Source: RPQJ01 sp035691185
GTDB taxonomy: Bacteria; Pseudomonadota; Gammaproteobacteria; Steroidobacterales; Steroidobacteraceae
Assembly (NCBI GenBank): GCA_035691185.1
Contig: DASSJN010000247.1
Coordinates: 1 to 45,174, forward strand
Direction: 5' to 3'
Length of the DNA stretch: 45,174 bases
Shown: positions 32,083 through 40,342 of the stretch, one piece after another
How positions within the stretch are numbered: the stretch's first letter is position 1
Layout: each line of letters opens with the position of its first letter
Notes under the pieces: generated by a model
The model's input: only the letters and a program-made list of their open reading frames with translations
Told to the model about the DNA's origin: nothing
Databases searched by the model: none
Translations under genes and position numbers: made by a program

Positions 32083-32769
32083 TTACTGGCCGGTCGTGCC
32101 GGACGTGTTGTCTTCGCCCGCGGTGCTGGACGTGGTGTCGTCCGTCGTCGACGAGCTGCTCGAGGTGTCGCCCGACGGAGTCGTGCTCGAGCTCGACTGC
32201 GAGCTGGACGTGTCGGTCGTCGAAGACGACGAAGAAGAACTCGTGCCCTGGTCAGCCTCCATGCTGCGGCCCGGGTTCGCGGCCTCATAGGCCTTCACCT
32301 CGTCGCGCGTCAGCTTGCCGTCGCCATCGCTGTCCATGTCCTGGTAATGCGTGGCGAGGGACGGGGCGGCGGCCTGCACCTCGGCGAGCGTCAGCTTCCC
32401 GTCACCGTCCACGTCCGCCTGCGTCCAGTGGTGCGTGGAGCTCAGCGCCTTGTCGCTGCTGTTCGCGGCGCCGGAGGTCTTGGCCGTGGCCGAGGTCTCC
32501 GAGCCCATCGCCGGGCTGGACGTGCTCGGGTCGGTCGAAGTGGTCGTGGACGCAGAAGAGCTCGTGCTCTGGTCCGCCTCCATGCTGCCCGTCGAACTCG
32601 TGCCGGTCGCCGTGTCGGCATCCGGGGCAGAGGTGGTCGCGTCCGGGCGCGCCGTGTCGGTCTGCGACGTCGGCGAGGACGGATACGCGCTGCTGGGCTC
32701 CGTCTGGGCCACCGCGGCCGTACTCAACAGGACGGACGAAATCACGACGGCAAGTGCATTCCTGCGCAT
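32083..32769 (-). CDS. Secreted Ser/Thr-rich protein with two EF-hands
   Basis: A 228-residue exported protein. The signal peptide cleaves near TAAVA-QTE. Two canonical calcium-binding loops are visible: DVDGDGKLTLAE (119-130) and DSDGDGKLTRDE (146-157), with Asp at 1, 3, 5 and Glu at 12. The flanks are low-complexity Ser/Thr/Asp; the short motif SMEADQ occurs on both sides (about 62 and 169). The disordered acidic tails suggest a surface or periplasmic calcium binder. A strong ribosome-binding site (AAGGAGGG, 7 bases before the ATG) implies high expression. It sits convergently after priA. Function unknown. Confidence 0.82.
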   Translation of the reverse strand: MRRNALAVVISSVLLSTAAVAQTEPSSAYPSSPTSQTDTARPDATTSAPDADTATGTSSTGSMEADQSTSSSASTTTSTDPSTSSPAMGSETSATAKTSGAANSSDKALSSTHHWTQADVDGDGKLTLAEVQAAAPSLATHYQDMDSDGDGKLTRDEVKAYEAANPGRSMEADQGTSSSSSSSTTDTSSSQSSSSTTPSGDTSSSSSTTDDTTSSTAGEDNTSGTTGQ

Positions 32770-32932
32770 AAGGCTACCCTCCTTGGTATGGAACCTTTGT
32801 GACCGGGGCTCGGGGGTCGTGTTCCGCCATCGATGTGTCTGTCTTTGGCGACATGGTCGGGTCGACGCGATATGCGGCCCGAATGCGGCCCGACACGTGC
32901 ACCGCCGCTCATGACCTGGGAAAAATTTGCTG

Positions 32933-32962
32933 AAAAAAAAAGCGTCCCGGCGTCGGGACGCT
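32933..32962 (-). terminator. Rho-independent terminator of the DUF4382 gene
   Basis: A perfect 9-bp stem, AGCGTCCCG / CGGGACGCT (32941-32949, 32954-32962), with a 4-base loop. On the minus strand it is followed by eight T residues. It lies just past the DUF4382 stop (32985) and ends its transcript before the EF-hand gene. Confidence 0.92.
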
Positions 32963-32984
32963 CCTGTGAGTTGGCCGGAGCCGA

Positions 32985-33950
32985 TTACGGCGCGGGCGGG
33001 AAATCGACGAGCTTCGTTTCGCCTGGCGCCAGCTCGACCTGCACACCGGCGTCGGGCACGAACGTGACCTCTTCGCTGACATCGGTGTCCGCATCGACCT
33101 GCGTGCTGTCAGGCGAGCACGTGTAAGCGATGACGTACTTTCCGGCAGGCACGAAACCGATGGTGTACTCGAACGTAGTCGGGTCCACCATGGCCCAGGT
33201 GACCGCATCGTCGACACCGTCGTAATCGTCCACGGCAGGCTCCACGTCGGTGTAGGGCCCGAACAGGTACACGTTGCCCGGGTATACGGCGCTGCTGTCG
33301 CAGCCGTCGGGCAGCGGATCGACCTTGCCGGTGATCGTACCGATCTCGAGATTGTCGACGACGCGCAGCACCGGCTTCAGCAGGTACTCCTGGCCGTCGC
33401 AGACTTCCGGCTCCGACTGCTGGCCCGGCGGTTCGACGATCGACTTGCGCAGGTCGAAATCGATGGTGAGATCGGTGATCGCACCGACACCGACGGTGAA
33501 CCCGCGGTTGATCTTGAGACCGGTTTCGTCTCCGCTCGGCACGCGCAGCTCGCACTGCCCGCCGCCGATCTCGATATACGAATCGACGACGGTCGGGTCG
33601 GCATCGACCTTGAGACGCATCCATTCATACTCGCCTGCCGGGATCTCCTCGCCCTCGAGCAGCAGTTCGCGCTTCGTGCCCGAGAGCAGGTAGAGATCGA
33701 CCTGCTTCGACAGCGACTGCCCGGTCGAATCGACGAAGTCGATCGAGAACGGCTCGCCGCCCTTCGGCTTCAACTCGACACCCGAGAACTGCACCACCAC
33801 GGCGTCGGCCGCATCGACCGGCGCATCCGTGATGCCGAGCTTCAACGTGCCCGTGGGTTCCCTGTCGTCGCCTCCGCCGCACGCGGCCAGCACGAAAGCG
33901 GCCGAACAGGCCAGAACGACTCTCGAGATACGACTTGACTCAGGATGCAT
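32985..33950 (-). CDS. DUF4382 domain-containing lipoprotein
   Basis: A 321-residue exported lipoprotein. The lipobox is AAFVLAACGGGDD. The N-terminal domain begins GTLKLGITDAPVDAADAVVVQFSGVELKP, the signature of DUF4382, and reaches about residue 160. The second half (DNLEIGTITGKVDPLP onward) looks like a carboxypeptidase-regulatory or prealbumin-like beta-sandwich, ending VELAPGETKLVDFPPAP. Function unknown; probably anchored in the outer membrane. AAGGAG 5 bases before ATG 33950 fixes that start over ATG 33965. It has its own terminator (32933-32962). Confidence 0.85.
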   Translation of the reverse strand: MHPESSRISRVVLACSAAFVLAACGGGDDREPTGTLKLGITDAPVDAADAVVVQFSGVELKPKGGEPFSIDFVDSTGQSLSKQVDLYLLSGTKRELLLEGEEIPAGEYEWMRLKVDADPTVVDSYIEIGGGQCELRVPSGDETGLKINRGFTVGVGAITDLTIDFDLRKSIVEPPGQQSEPEVCDGQEYLLKPVLRVVDNLEIGTITGKVDPLPDGCDSSAVYPGNVYLFGPYTDVEPAVDDYDGVDDAVTWAMVDPTTFEYTIGFVPAGKYVIAYTCSPDSTQVDADTDVSEEVTFVPDAGVQVELAPGETKLVDFPPAP

Positions 33951-34171
33951 GGGGGCTCCTTCCATGCCGCTGGTAGCGGCGGTTCCGCGACGAGCGTAGC
34001 CAAGGCCCGGAAACGACGGCGTGCCGGCGTCACACTTCGGAACCTCTGATTCACTCCCGCATGGACGCGACCGTGTGCGATTTCATTCGCGGGCGCGCAG
34101 CAGATCTCGCATCGCCGGTCGGAATTCCCTAGACTGCCGCCTGCCTCCGGGTCCCTGACGGCGAAAAGCCC

Positions 34172-35926
34172 TTGAAATACCTGATCGAAAACCTGCTGCG
34201 GGACGCCCTGCGCGCCCTGCCGGCCGAGCTGCGTCCGGGCGAGACCGCGCCTGCCGTCACGATCGAACGCACGCGCGACGCGAGCCACGGCGACTTCGCC
34301 TCGAGCGTCGCGTTGCAGCTCGCCAAGGCGGCGAAGCGCAAGCCCCGCGAACTGGCGCAGGCGATCGTGGACGCGCTGCCGCAGAGCGAACTCGTGGCGC
34401 GTGTGGAGATCGCGGGCCCGGGCTTCGTCAATTTCTTCCTGGCCCCGGCCGCCTACCGCGCCGAGTTGCTCGCGGTGCTCGACGCCGCGCGCGGCTACGG
34501 GCGCTCGCAGTCGGGTGCGGGCAAGCGAGTGCTCGTGGAGTTCGTCTCCGCCAACCCCACCGGCCCGCTGCACGTCGGCCACGGTCGCCACGCCGCATTC
34601 GGAGCCTCGCTCGCCAACCTGCTCGACGCGGCCGGCTACGAGGTGCAGCGCGAGTACTACATCAACGACGCCGGCCGCCAGATGGACATCCTGGCGACGA
34701 GCGTCTGGCTGCGTTACCTGGAAAGCTTCGGCGAACAATTCCCGTTCCCGAGCAACGGCTACCGCGGCGACTACATCCGTCCGATCGCCGACAAGCTCGT
34801 CGAACGCGCCGGGCGCACGCTGCTGCGGCCCGCGGCCACGATCTTCGCGGACCTGCCCCCCGATGCGCCGGCAGGCGACCAGGACCTGTACATCGACGCG
34901 GTCATCGAGCGTGCGAAGGGACTGCTCGGGGTCGACGGCTTCGCGCAGGCGTTCGAACTCGCGCTCCACGACATCCTCGCCGACATCCGCGGCGATCTGG
35001 AGGAGTTCGGCGTCCGCTACGACCGCTGGTTCAGCGAACGCAGCCTCGCGGAGGACGGCGCGATCGACCATGCGCTCGACCTGCTGCGGCGGAACCGCGT
35101 CGTGTACGAGAAGGACGGCGCACAATGGTTCCGCGCGACCGACTTCGGCGACGAAAAGGACCGCGTGGTCGTCCGCGAGAACGGTCTCAGGACCTATTTC
35201 GCCTCCGACATCGCCTATCACCTGAACAAGTGTGAACGAGGCTTCGAACTGCTGATCGACGTGCTCGGCTCCGACCACCACGGTTACATCGCCCGCGTGC
35301 GGGCCGGCCTGGCCGCGATGGGGCAGCCGGCGGACTGTCTCGACGTCCGGCTCATGCAGTTCGTGACGTTGTACCGCGGCGGCGAGAAGGTGCAGATGTC
35401 GACGCGTTCCGGCGAGTTCATCACGCTGCGCGAACTGCGACGCGAAGTGGGCAACGATGCCGCGCGGTTCTTCTACGTGATGCGCAGCAACGAGCAACAC
35501 CTCGATTTCGACATGCAGCTCGCCACGTCGAAGTCGAACGAGAACCCGGTCTACTACATCCAGTACGCCCACGCGCGCATCTGCAGCGTCATGCGCCAGG
35601 TGCGCGAGAAGGGCTTCCATCACGACGAGGCGCGCGGGCGCGCGCACGTGGACCGCCTCGTCGAGCCGCACGAACAGGCGGTGCTGGCGGCGATGAGCCG
35701 CTACCCCGAGATCATCGAAACCGCGGCCCAGCAGCGCGCGCCGCACATGCTCGTGCATTACCTGCGCGAGCTCGCGACCGAATTCCACGCGTATTACAAC
35801 GCACACCAGTTCCTCGTCGCGGACGAGACGCTGCGCGACGCGCGCATCGTGCTGGTCCGCGGGGTCCGGCAGGTCATCTGCAACGGGCTCGGCCTGCTCG
35901 GGGTTTCGGCGCCGGAGGCCATGTGA
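34172..35926 (+). CDS. argS: Arginyl-tRNA synthetase
   Basis: A 584-residue class I synthetase charging tRNA-Arg. The N-terminal ArgRS-specific domain (KYLIENLLRDALRAL ... GPGFVNFFLAP) precedes the HIGH-type motif VSANPTGPLHVGHGRHAAFG. The KMSK site is replaced by EKVQMSTRSGEFITL, as in many ArgRS. The C-terminal anticodon-binding domain ends LVRGVRQVICNGLGLLGVSAPEAM. The start is TTG at 34172; no ATG or GTG is suitably placed. A -10-like TAGACT lies at 34131-34136. It overlaps the SPOR gene by one base. Confidence 0.95.
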   Translation: MKYLIENLLRDALRALPAELRPGETAPAVTIERTRDASHGDFASSVALQLAKAAKRKPRELAQAIVDALPQSELVARVEIAGPGFVNFFLAPAAYRAELLAVLDAARGYGRSQSGAGKRVLVEFVSANPTGPLHVGHGRHAAFGASLANLLDAAGYEVQREYYINDAGRQMDILATSVWLRYLESFGEQFPFPSNGYRGDYIRPIADKLVERAGRTLLRPAATIFADLPPDAPAGDQDLYIDAVIERAKGLLGVDGFAQAFELALHDILADIRGDLEEFGVRYDRWFSERSLAEDGAIDHALDLLRRNRVVYEKDGAQWFRATDFGDEKDRVVVRENGLRTYFASDIAYHLNKCERGFELLIDVLGSDHHGYIARVRAGLAAMGQPADCLDVRLMQFVTLYRGGEKVQMSTRSGEFITLRELRREVGNDAARFFYVMRSNEQHLDFDMQLATSKSNENPVYYIQYAHARICSVMRQVREKGFHHDEARGRAHVDRLVEPHEQAVLAAMSRYPEIIETAAQQRAPHMLVHYLRELATEFHAYYNAHQFLVADETLRDARIVLVRGVRQVICNGLGLLGVSAPEAM

Positions 35927-36546
35927 TGGCCGGCCCGTCGACCGGCGCCCGTACGCTGAGCCGCGACTACAAGGACGTCCGGCGGCACAAGCACGTGGCG
36001 GTCGGCCACACGTTCAACGGCTGGGTCGGGTTGGGCGTAGGGCTGAGCCTCGGCCTGCTGGTGGCGCTCGGCGTACATCTGCATTACACGCGGCAGGCGC
36101 AGGCGACGGCGGAGCCAGTGCCGGCCCCGCCGGTCGCGCCTGCGTCGGCCGCCGCAACGGACGATGCGATGGTCGGCACACCCGAGACCAATGCAGCCGA
36201 ACCGGGGCTCGACTTCTACGACATGCTGCCGAAGCAGGAAGTCGAAGTGCCCGCCCATGCGAAGAACGGCAAGGCGGCGCGGCCGCCGCTGCCCACGGGC
36301 GACGTCGTGCTGCAGGCGGGCTCGTTCAAGCAGCCCGGCGAGGCCGAAAAGATGCTGGCCAAGCTCGCCTACCTGGGCATCGACGCCAGGATCCAGCGCG
36401 CGCCGGTCGACGACGAGACATGGTATCGCGTGCGGATCGGCCCGATCGCGACCGTGGAAGAACTGCACGCGGTGCAGTCGAAGCTGCAGGAGGCCGAGAT
36501 CAGTGCAACGCCGGTCGCGCCGGTCGAAGAGGCGCCGCTGCCCTGA
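35926..36546 (+). CDS. SPOR domain cell-division protein, FtsN-like
   Basis: A 206-residue bitopic inner-membrane protein. The cytoplasmic basic N-terminus (RDYKDVRRHKHVAVGHTF) is followed by one span at about 33-51 (WVGLGVGLSLGLLVALGVHLH), a Pro/Ala-rich periplasmic linker and a C-terminal SPOR domain (GDVVLQAGSFKQPGEAEKMLAKLAYLGIDAR ... WYRVRIGPIATVEELHAVQSKL). SPOR domains bind denuded septal glycan. Position directly after argS matches ftsN in pseudomonads. ATG 35926 overlaps the argS TGA by one base, and GGAGG lies 7 bases upstream. Confidence 0.88.
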   Translation: MAGPSTGARTLSRDYKDVRRHKHVAVGHTFNGWVGLGVGLSLGLLVALGVHLHYTRQAQATAEPVPAPPVAPASAAATDDAMVGTPETNAAEPGLDFYDMLPKQEVEVPAHAKNGKAARPPLPTGDVVLQAGSFKQPGEAEKMLAKLAYLGIDARIQRAPVDDETWYRVRIGPIATVEELHAVQSKLQEAEISATPVAPVEEAPLP

Positions 36547-36563
36547 AGGCCGGACAAACGACA

Positions 36564-36590
36564 CGGGCCCCGAGGTAACCCCGGGGCCCG
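36564..36590. terminator. Hairpin between convergent FtsN-like and PEP-CTERM genes
   Basis: A 9-bp perfect stem, CGGGCCCCG / CGGGGCCCG (36564-36572, 36582-36590), extended outward by CGACAC / GTGTCG with short bulges. There is no T-run, but position and stability suit a bidirectional transcription stop. Confidence 0.6.
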
Positions 36591-36609
36591 CATCGTGTCG
36601 ATCCAGGCT

Positions 36610-37233
36610 TCAGGGCTGCCGTTCGCGACGGCGTGCGAGCCCCAGGCCAACGAGACCGAGACCCAGCAGCGCGAGCGAGCCCGGCTCCGGCACGTCCTGT
36701 GTCGGCGGCAACGTCTCGAGCGCGGCCGCCGGCAGCGGTGGCACGCCAACGTTCAGGGCGCCCGGGCCCGACGGCTGCCCGCCGCCGGCGGGGGGCGTGA
36801 AGACCGGCGGCAGGTCCAGGATTTCCTGGACGTAGCCGCCGCCACCGCCGGGATTCCAACCGCCGACGTTCGGCGCGCCGCCACTGCTGCCCGGCGCTCC
36901 CATGCCCGCTGGCGCGTTGTCAGATGCACCCTCGTCGAGGACGGGCCCCGATCCGTTGTCGCCCAGGCCAGGCGCCGCCGGCGCGGCCGGCGCGGCACAG
37001 AGTTTCTGGTACCTGGCGCGCTTCTTGGCCTTCTTGATCTTGCCGGCCGCGAGCTTGGCGCACGCCTTCTGCAGCTTGCGCTGCTTCTTGCTCAGCTTCT
37101 GGGGCTGGGCCGACGTGGTCTGCCCGACGCTGCTGGTCGTGCCGGAGCCGAGGAACATCGCCTCGGCGGGCGGCATGACCAGCACGAGGGCGGCGACTAC
37201 CGGCAGCAGGGCGTAACGAGCGTGCTTGAACAT
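36610..37233 (-). CDS. PEP-CTERM sorting domain-containing exported protein
   Basis: A 207-residue surface or extracellular protein. The signal peptide (YALLPVVAALVLVMPPAEA) is followed by a lysine-rich helix (KLSKKQRKLQKACAKLAAGKIKKAKKRARYQKLC, residues about 46-79), a Gly/Pro-rich low-complexity middle, and a C-terminal sorting signal: VPEPGS, a hydrophobic span, then RRRERQP. PEP-CTERM tails are cut and anchored by exosortase in exopolysaccharide-producing Gram-negatives, so an exosortase locus should exist elsewhere. ATG 37233 has AGGA 7 bases upstream. Transcription very probably comes from the sigma-54 promoter at 37271-37286. Confidence 0.9.
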   Translation of the reverse strand: MFKHARYALLPVVAALVLVMPPAEAMFLGSGTTSSVGQTTSAQPQKLSKKQRKLQKACAKLAAGKIKKAKKRARYQKLCAAPAAPAAPGLGDNGSGPVLDEGASDNAPAGMGAPGSSGGAPNVGGWNPGGGGGYVQEILDLPPVFTPPAGGGQPSGPGALNVGVPPLPAAALETLPPTQDVPEPGSLALLGLGLVGLGLARRRERQP

Positions 37234-37589
37234 GGCAGTTCCTGAATGAATCCTTCTCGCGAGTAAACCAAGCAAGGTCCGTGCCATCAAAAAACCTGCT
37301 TTAAATCAATTGCTTGCATATGCAACATAATGAGTCTGTCGAGCCCTGCAAAAGGCTCCGGCACCTGGACTGAGACTGGTTGTACATAAGGCCCGTCCCG
37401 CCGGCCGGCGCCGCCTCGTTTGCCGTCGCAACCCAAGTTTTTGCTCAACGAATCAAGGGTTTGTTCGGGGAAATTCCGTGACGCCGGTCACAATTCCCGG
37501 GCGGCGACGTCCGGGATCCCGGCTGAGAGCCGGTTGTAAGGATTGTCGACACACAGCAGGCACTCATTCGACCCTCTGCAGGTCCCGCC
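37234..37589. other. Regulatory region upstream of the PEP-CTERM gene
   Basis: A 356-base gene-free stretch between comM and the PEP-CTERM gene, both minus strand. Besides the sigma-54 promoter it holds a perfect 12-bp palindrome TTGCATATGCAA (37314-37325), a direct repeat of the type TGAGA-N2/3-GGTTGTA (37371-37391 and 37524-37541), a palindrome around GTGA-N6-TCAC (37478-37491), and a CCGGCT/AGCCGG hairpin (37519-37533). These are candidate enhancer-binding or IHF-like sites; none is proven. Confidence 0.5.
37271..37286 (-). promoter_or_regulatory. Sigma-54 (RpoN) promoter of the PEP-CTERM gene
   Basis: The minus strand reads TGGCACGGACCTTGCT, matching the -24/-12 consensus TGGCACG-N4-TTGC[AT] at every fixed position. 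The transcript would start about 12 bases past the -12 GC, giving a leader of about 25 nt that still includes the ribosome-binding site. Sigma-54 promoters need an activator; PrsR-type activators are known for PEP-CTERM/exosortase systems. Confidence 0.85.
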
Positions 37590-39131
37590 TCAACCGCGGA
37601 CGGCCGATGCGCCCGTGGCCGACGTCACCCGGCGATCGAGTTGCCGCAGCGTGATGGCCTCCGCCACGTGTTCGGTACGCACGCGCGCGCATCCTGCGAG
37701 ATCGGCGATCGTGCGTGCGACGCGCAGGACCCGGTGGTACCCGCGCGCGGACAAGCCGATCTGCCGCATGGCACGCCCGACGAGATCGCGCGCCGCGGGT
37801 TCCGTGTCGCAGGCCTGTGCGAGCGCGCCCGGCTCGAGCCGCGCGTTGATGCGACCCTGCCGGGTCAGCTGCCGGTGACGCGCTGCGGCGACGCGCCGAG
37901 CGACGGTAGCCGTGTTCTCGGCGACCGCGTCCGAGTCGATGTCCTCGACCACGACACGTCCGACCTCGACGTGCAGATCGATGCGGTCGAGCAGGGGCCC
38001 GGACAGCCGCCCGCGATAAGCCGCGATGCGTTCGGGCGGACAACGACACCGCCCCTGGCTGTCGCCGAAATGACCGCAAGGGCACGGGTTCATCGCGGCG
38101 ACGAGCTGAAACCGCGCCGGGAACTCGGCGTGGCTCGACGCGCGCGAGACGGCGACGTGGCCGCTCTCCAGGGGTTCGCGCAGGACCTCGAGCACGTCGC
38201 GACGGAACTCGGGCAGCTCGTCGAGGAACAAGACACCGTTGTGCGCGAGTGAAATCTCCCCCGGACGCGGGCGACCACCGCCGCCCACGATGGCGATGGC
38301 GGAGGCCGTGTGGTGCGGCGCGCGAAACGGGCGCTGTCGCCATCGTTGGAGCTGCAGGCCCTGTCGCGACAGGGAGCGGATCGACGCCGTCTCGAGCGCC
38401 TCTTCGTCATCGAGCGCGGGCAGCAGGCCGGGCAGGCGCTGCGCGAGCATGCTCTTGCCGCTGCCGGGAGGACCGACGAAGAGCACGCTGTGCCCGCCGG
38501 CGGCCGCGATCTCGAGCGCGCGTCGCGCGCCCGCCTGGCCCCGGACGTCGGCCAGGTCCGGCCCGGGTGTCGCGGCGGCGAGATCGGGCTCCGGGGTGCG
38601 CGTCTCGAGCGGCAGGGCCTGCAGACCGGCCGCATGCCGGACGACCTCGCGCAGGTGCGACGCGACGAACACGCGTGCCTGGCGCACCAGCGCCGCTTCC
38701 CGGCCGTTCGCAGCCGGCACGACCAACGCGTGACCGACGCGAACCGCCTGCAGCGCACTCGGCAGGATGCCGCGCGTGGCGTGCACGTCGCCACCCAGGG
38801 ACAACTCGCCGTACAGCTCGATGCCGTCGAACGCGGCCGCGGGCAACACCTCCGACGCGGCGAGGATGCCGACCGCGATGGCGAGGTCGAAGCGACCGCC
38901 TTCCTTCGGCAGGTCGGCCGGCGCGAGGTTGACCGTGACGCGCCCCGCCGGGAAGTCGTATCCGCAATTCGTGAGCGCGGCCCGCACGCGGTCCTTGCTT
39001 TCCTTCACGGCCGTTTCCAGCAGGCCCACGACCGAAAACGCCGGCAGGCCGTTGCCGACATCCACTTCGACGCGCACCTGCGGCGCTTCGAGCCCCTGGG
39101 GCGTGCGGCTGAGCAGCGTGGCAAGCGTCAT
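37590..39131 (-). CDS. comM: YifB/ComM family Mg-chelatase-like AAA+ ATPase
   Basis: A 513-residue hexameric helicase. The N-terminal Lon-protease-like fold (GLPAFSVVGLLETAVKESKDRVRAALTNCGYDFP) is followed by AAA+ Walker A VGPPGSGKSMLAQRLPGLLP, Walker B GVLFLDELPEFRRDVLEVLREPLE, a zinc-like cluster region MNPCPCGHFGDSQGRCRCPP, and the C-terminal lid (SARGYHRVLRVARTIADLAG). In Vibrio and relatives ComM drives branch migration during natural transformation. ATG 39131 begins MTLATLLSRTPQG, the usual start. It is divergent from cysB. No other competence genes are in the window. Confidence 0.94.
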   Translation of the reverse strand: MTLATLLSRTPQGLEAPQVRVEVDVGNGLPAFSVVGLLETAVKESKDRVRAALTNCGYDFPAGRVTVNLAPADLPKEGGRFDLAIAVGILAASEVLPAAAFDGIELYGELSLGGDVHATRGILPSALQAVRVGHALVVPAANGREAALVRQARVFVASHLREVVRHAAGLQALPLETRTPEPDLAAATPGPDLADVRGQAGARRALEIAAAGGHSVLFVGPPGSGKSMLAQRLPGLLPALDDEEALETASIRSLSRQGLQLQRWRQRPFRAPHHTASAIAIVGGGGRPRPGEISLAHNGVLFLDELPEFRRDVLEVLREPLESGHVAVSRASSHAEFPARFQLVAAMNPCPCGHFGDSQGRCRCPPERIAAYRGRLSGPLLDRIDLHVEVGRVVVEDIDSDAVAENTATVARRVAAARHRQLTRQGRINARLEPGALAQACDTEPAARDLVGRAMRQIGLSARGYHRVLRVARTIADLAGCARVRTEHVAEAITLRQLDRRVTSATGASAVRG

Positions 39132-39212
39132 GGCGCGACCGGAGACAGGAAGATGGCTCGGTATCCCTCGCCGCATCGCAGCCGCTCAAGCCGCGAATCA
39201 CTCCCATTCGCT

Positions 39213-39218
39213 TAGAAT
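39213..39218 (+). promoter_or_regulatory. Candidate -10 element directly before cysB
   Basis: TAGAAT ends 6 bases before the cysB ATG, so transcription would begin at or next to the start codon. No Shine-Dalgarno sequence precedes the ATG (GACGGC). This fits a leaderless mRNA, unless cysB is also transcribed from further upstream. Confidence 0.35.
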
Positions 39219-39224
39219 GACGGC

Positions 39225-40199
39225 ATGAAACTGCACCAGCTGCGCTACCTCGCCGCCGTTGCCCAGACCGGCCTCAACATCACGGCGGCAGCCGAAAAGC
39301 TGCACACGTCCCAGCCCGGCGTCAGCAAGCAGATCAAGCTGCTCGAGGACGAACTCGGCTTCCAGATCTTCGTGCGCGACGGCCGCAACCTTACGCGAGT
39401 CACGCCGGCGGGCCAGCAGGTCATCGACCGCGCAATCAGGATCCTGCGCGAGGTCCAGAACATCAAGCGCCTGTCGGACGACCTCAAGGACGAGGAGCGC
39501 GGATCCCTGTCGATCGCGACGACCCACACGCAGGCGCGCTACGTGCTGCCGGAAGTGATCAAGGCCTTCCGCGAGAAGTACCCGGAGGTGCGGCTGCACC
39601 TGCACCAGGGCACGTCGGAGCAGATCGCCGAGATGGCCGCCCTCGACCGGATCGACTTCGCGATCGCGACCGGATCGCAATCGCTGTTCGACGGTTTTTC
39701 GCTGCTGCCCTGCTACCGGTGGCACCGCCACGTCGTCGTGCCGCGCAGCCACCCGCTCGCGCGGGCGAAGAAAGTCACGCTCAAGCAGCTCGCGTCCTAC
39801 CCGATCATCACCTACGTGTTCAGCTTCACCGGTCCGTCGTCGCTGCACGGCATCTTCGCCAGGGAAGGCCTCGTCCCGAACGTCGTGCTGACGGCGCGCG
39901 ACGCCGACGTGATCAAGACGTACGTGCGGCTCGGGCTCGGCGTCGGCATCGTCGCGAGCATGGCGATCGAAGCCGAAGGCGATGCCGACCTCGTGCACAT
40001 CGACACGTCCGACCTGTTCCCCACCCATACGACCTGGATCGGCTTTCGTCGCGGCGGCCTGCTGCGCAAGTACCAGCTCGACTTCATCCAGATGTTCGCG
40101 CCGCACCTCACGCGGCGCCTGATCGAACGCGCGGCCGGGGTCGCCACGCAAGCCGACGTCGATCAACTGACGGCGGAGCTCGAGCTGCCGCTGCGGTAG
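39225..40199 (+). CDS. cysB: CysB-type LysR family regulator of sulfur assimilation
   Basis: A 324-residue LysR activator with the length and sequence of CysB. The helix-turn-helix is MKLHQLRYLAAVAQTGLNI to SQPGVSKQIKLLEDELGFQIF. The effector site region TTHTQARYVLPEVI contains the Thr residues that bind sulfate or acetylserine in CysB. ITYVFSFTGPSSL and RDADVIKTYVRLGLGVGIV are also typical. CysB turns on sulfate uptake and reduction genes when N-acetylserine builds up. It precedes an anion porin and a sulfate-binding protein, plausible targets. Confidence 0.92.
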   Translation: MKLHQLRYLAAVAQTGLNITAAAEKLHTSQPGVSKQIKLLEDELGFQIFVRDGRNLTRVTPAGQQVIDRAIRILREVQNIKRLSDDLKDEERGSLSIATTHTQARYVLPEVIKAFREKYPEVRLHLHQGTSEQIAEMAALDRIDFAIATGSQSLFDGFSLLPCYRWHRHVVVPRSHPLARAKKVTLKQLASYPIITYVFSFTGPSSLHGIFAREGLVPNVVLTARDADVIKTYVRLGLGVGIVASMAIEAEGDADLVHIDTSDLFPTHTTWIGFRRGGLLRKYQLDFIQMFAPHLTRRLIERAAGVATQADVDQLTAELELPLR

Positions 40200-40342
40200 G
40201 ACGGCCCTGCGATCACCGGGGCGTGTGGCCCAGCACTGGACGCGATGCGCTGTCACCGTTTCCTAACCGGTGCGCGACTGACGCCGTAACCGTACCGCTA
40301 CTAGCATCGCTCCCCAGCATTCGTAGACAGGGAGCAGGTTCG

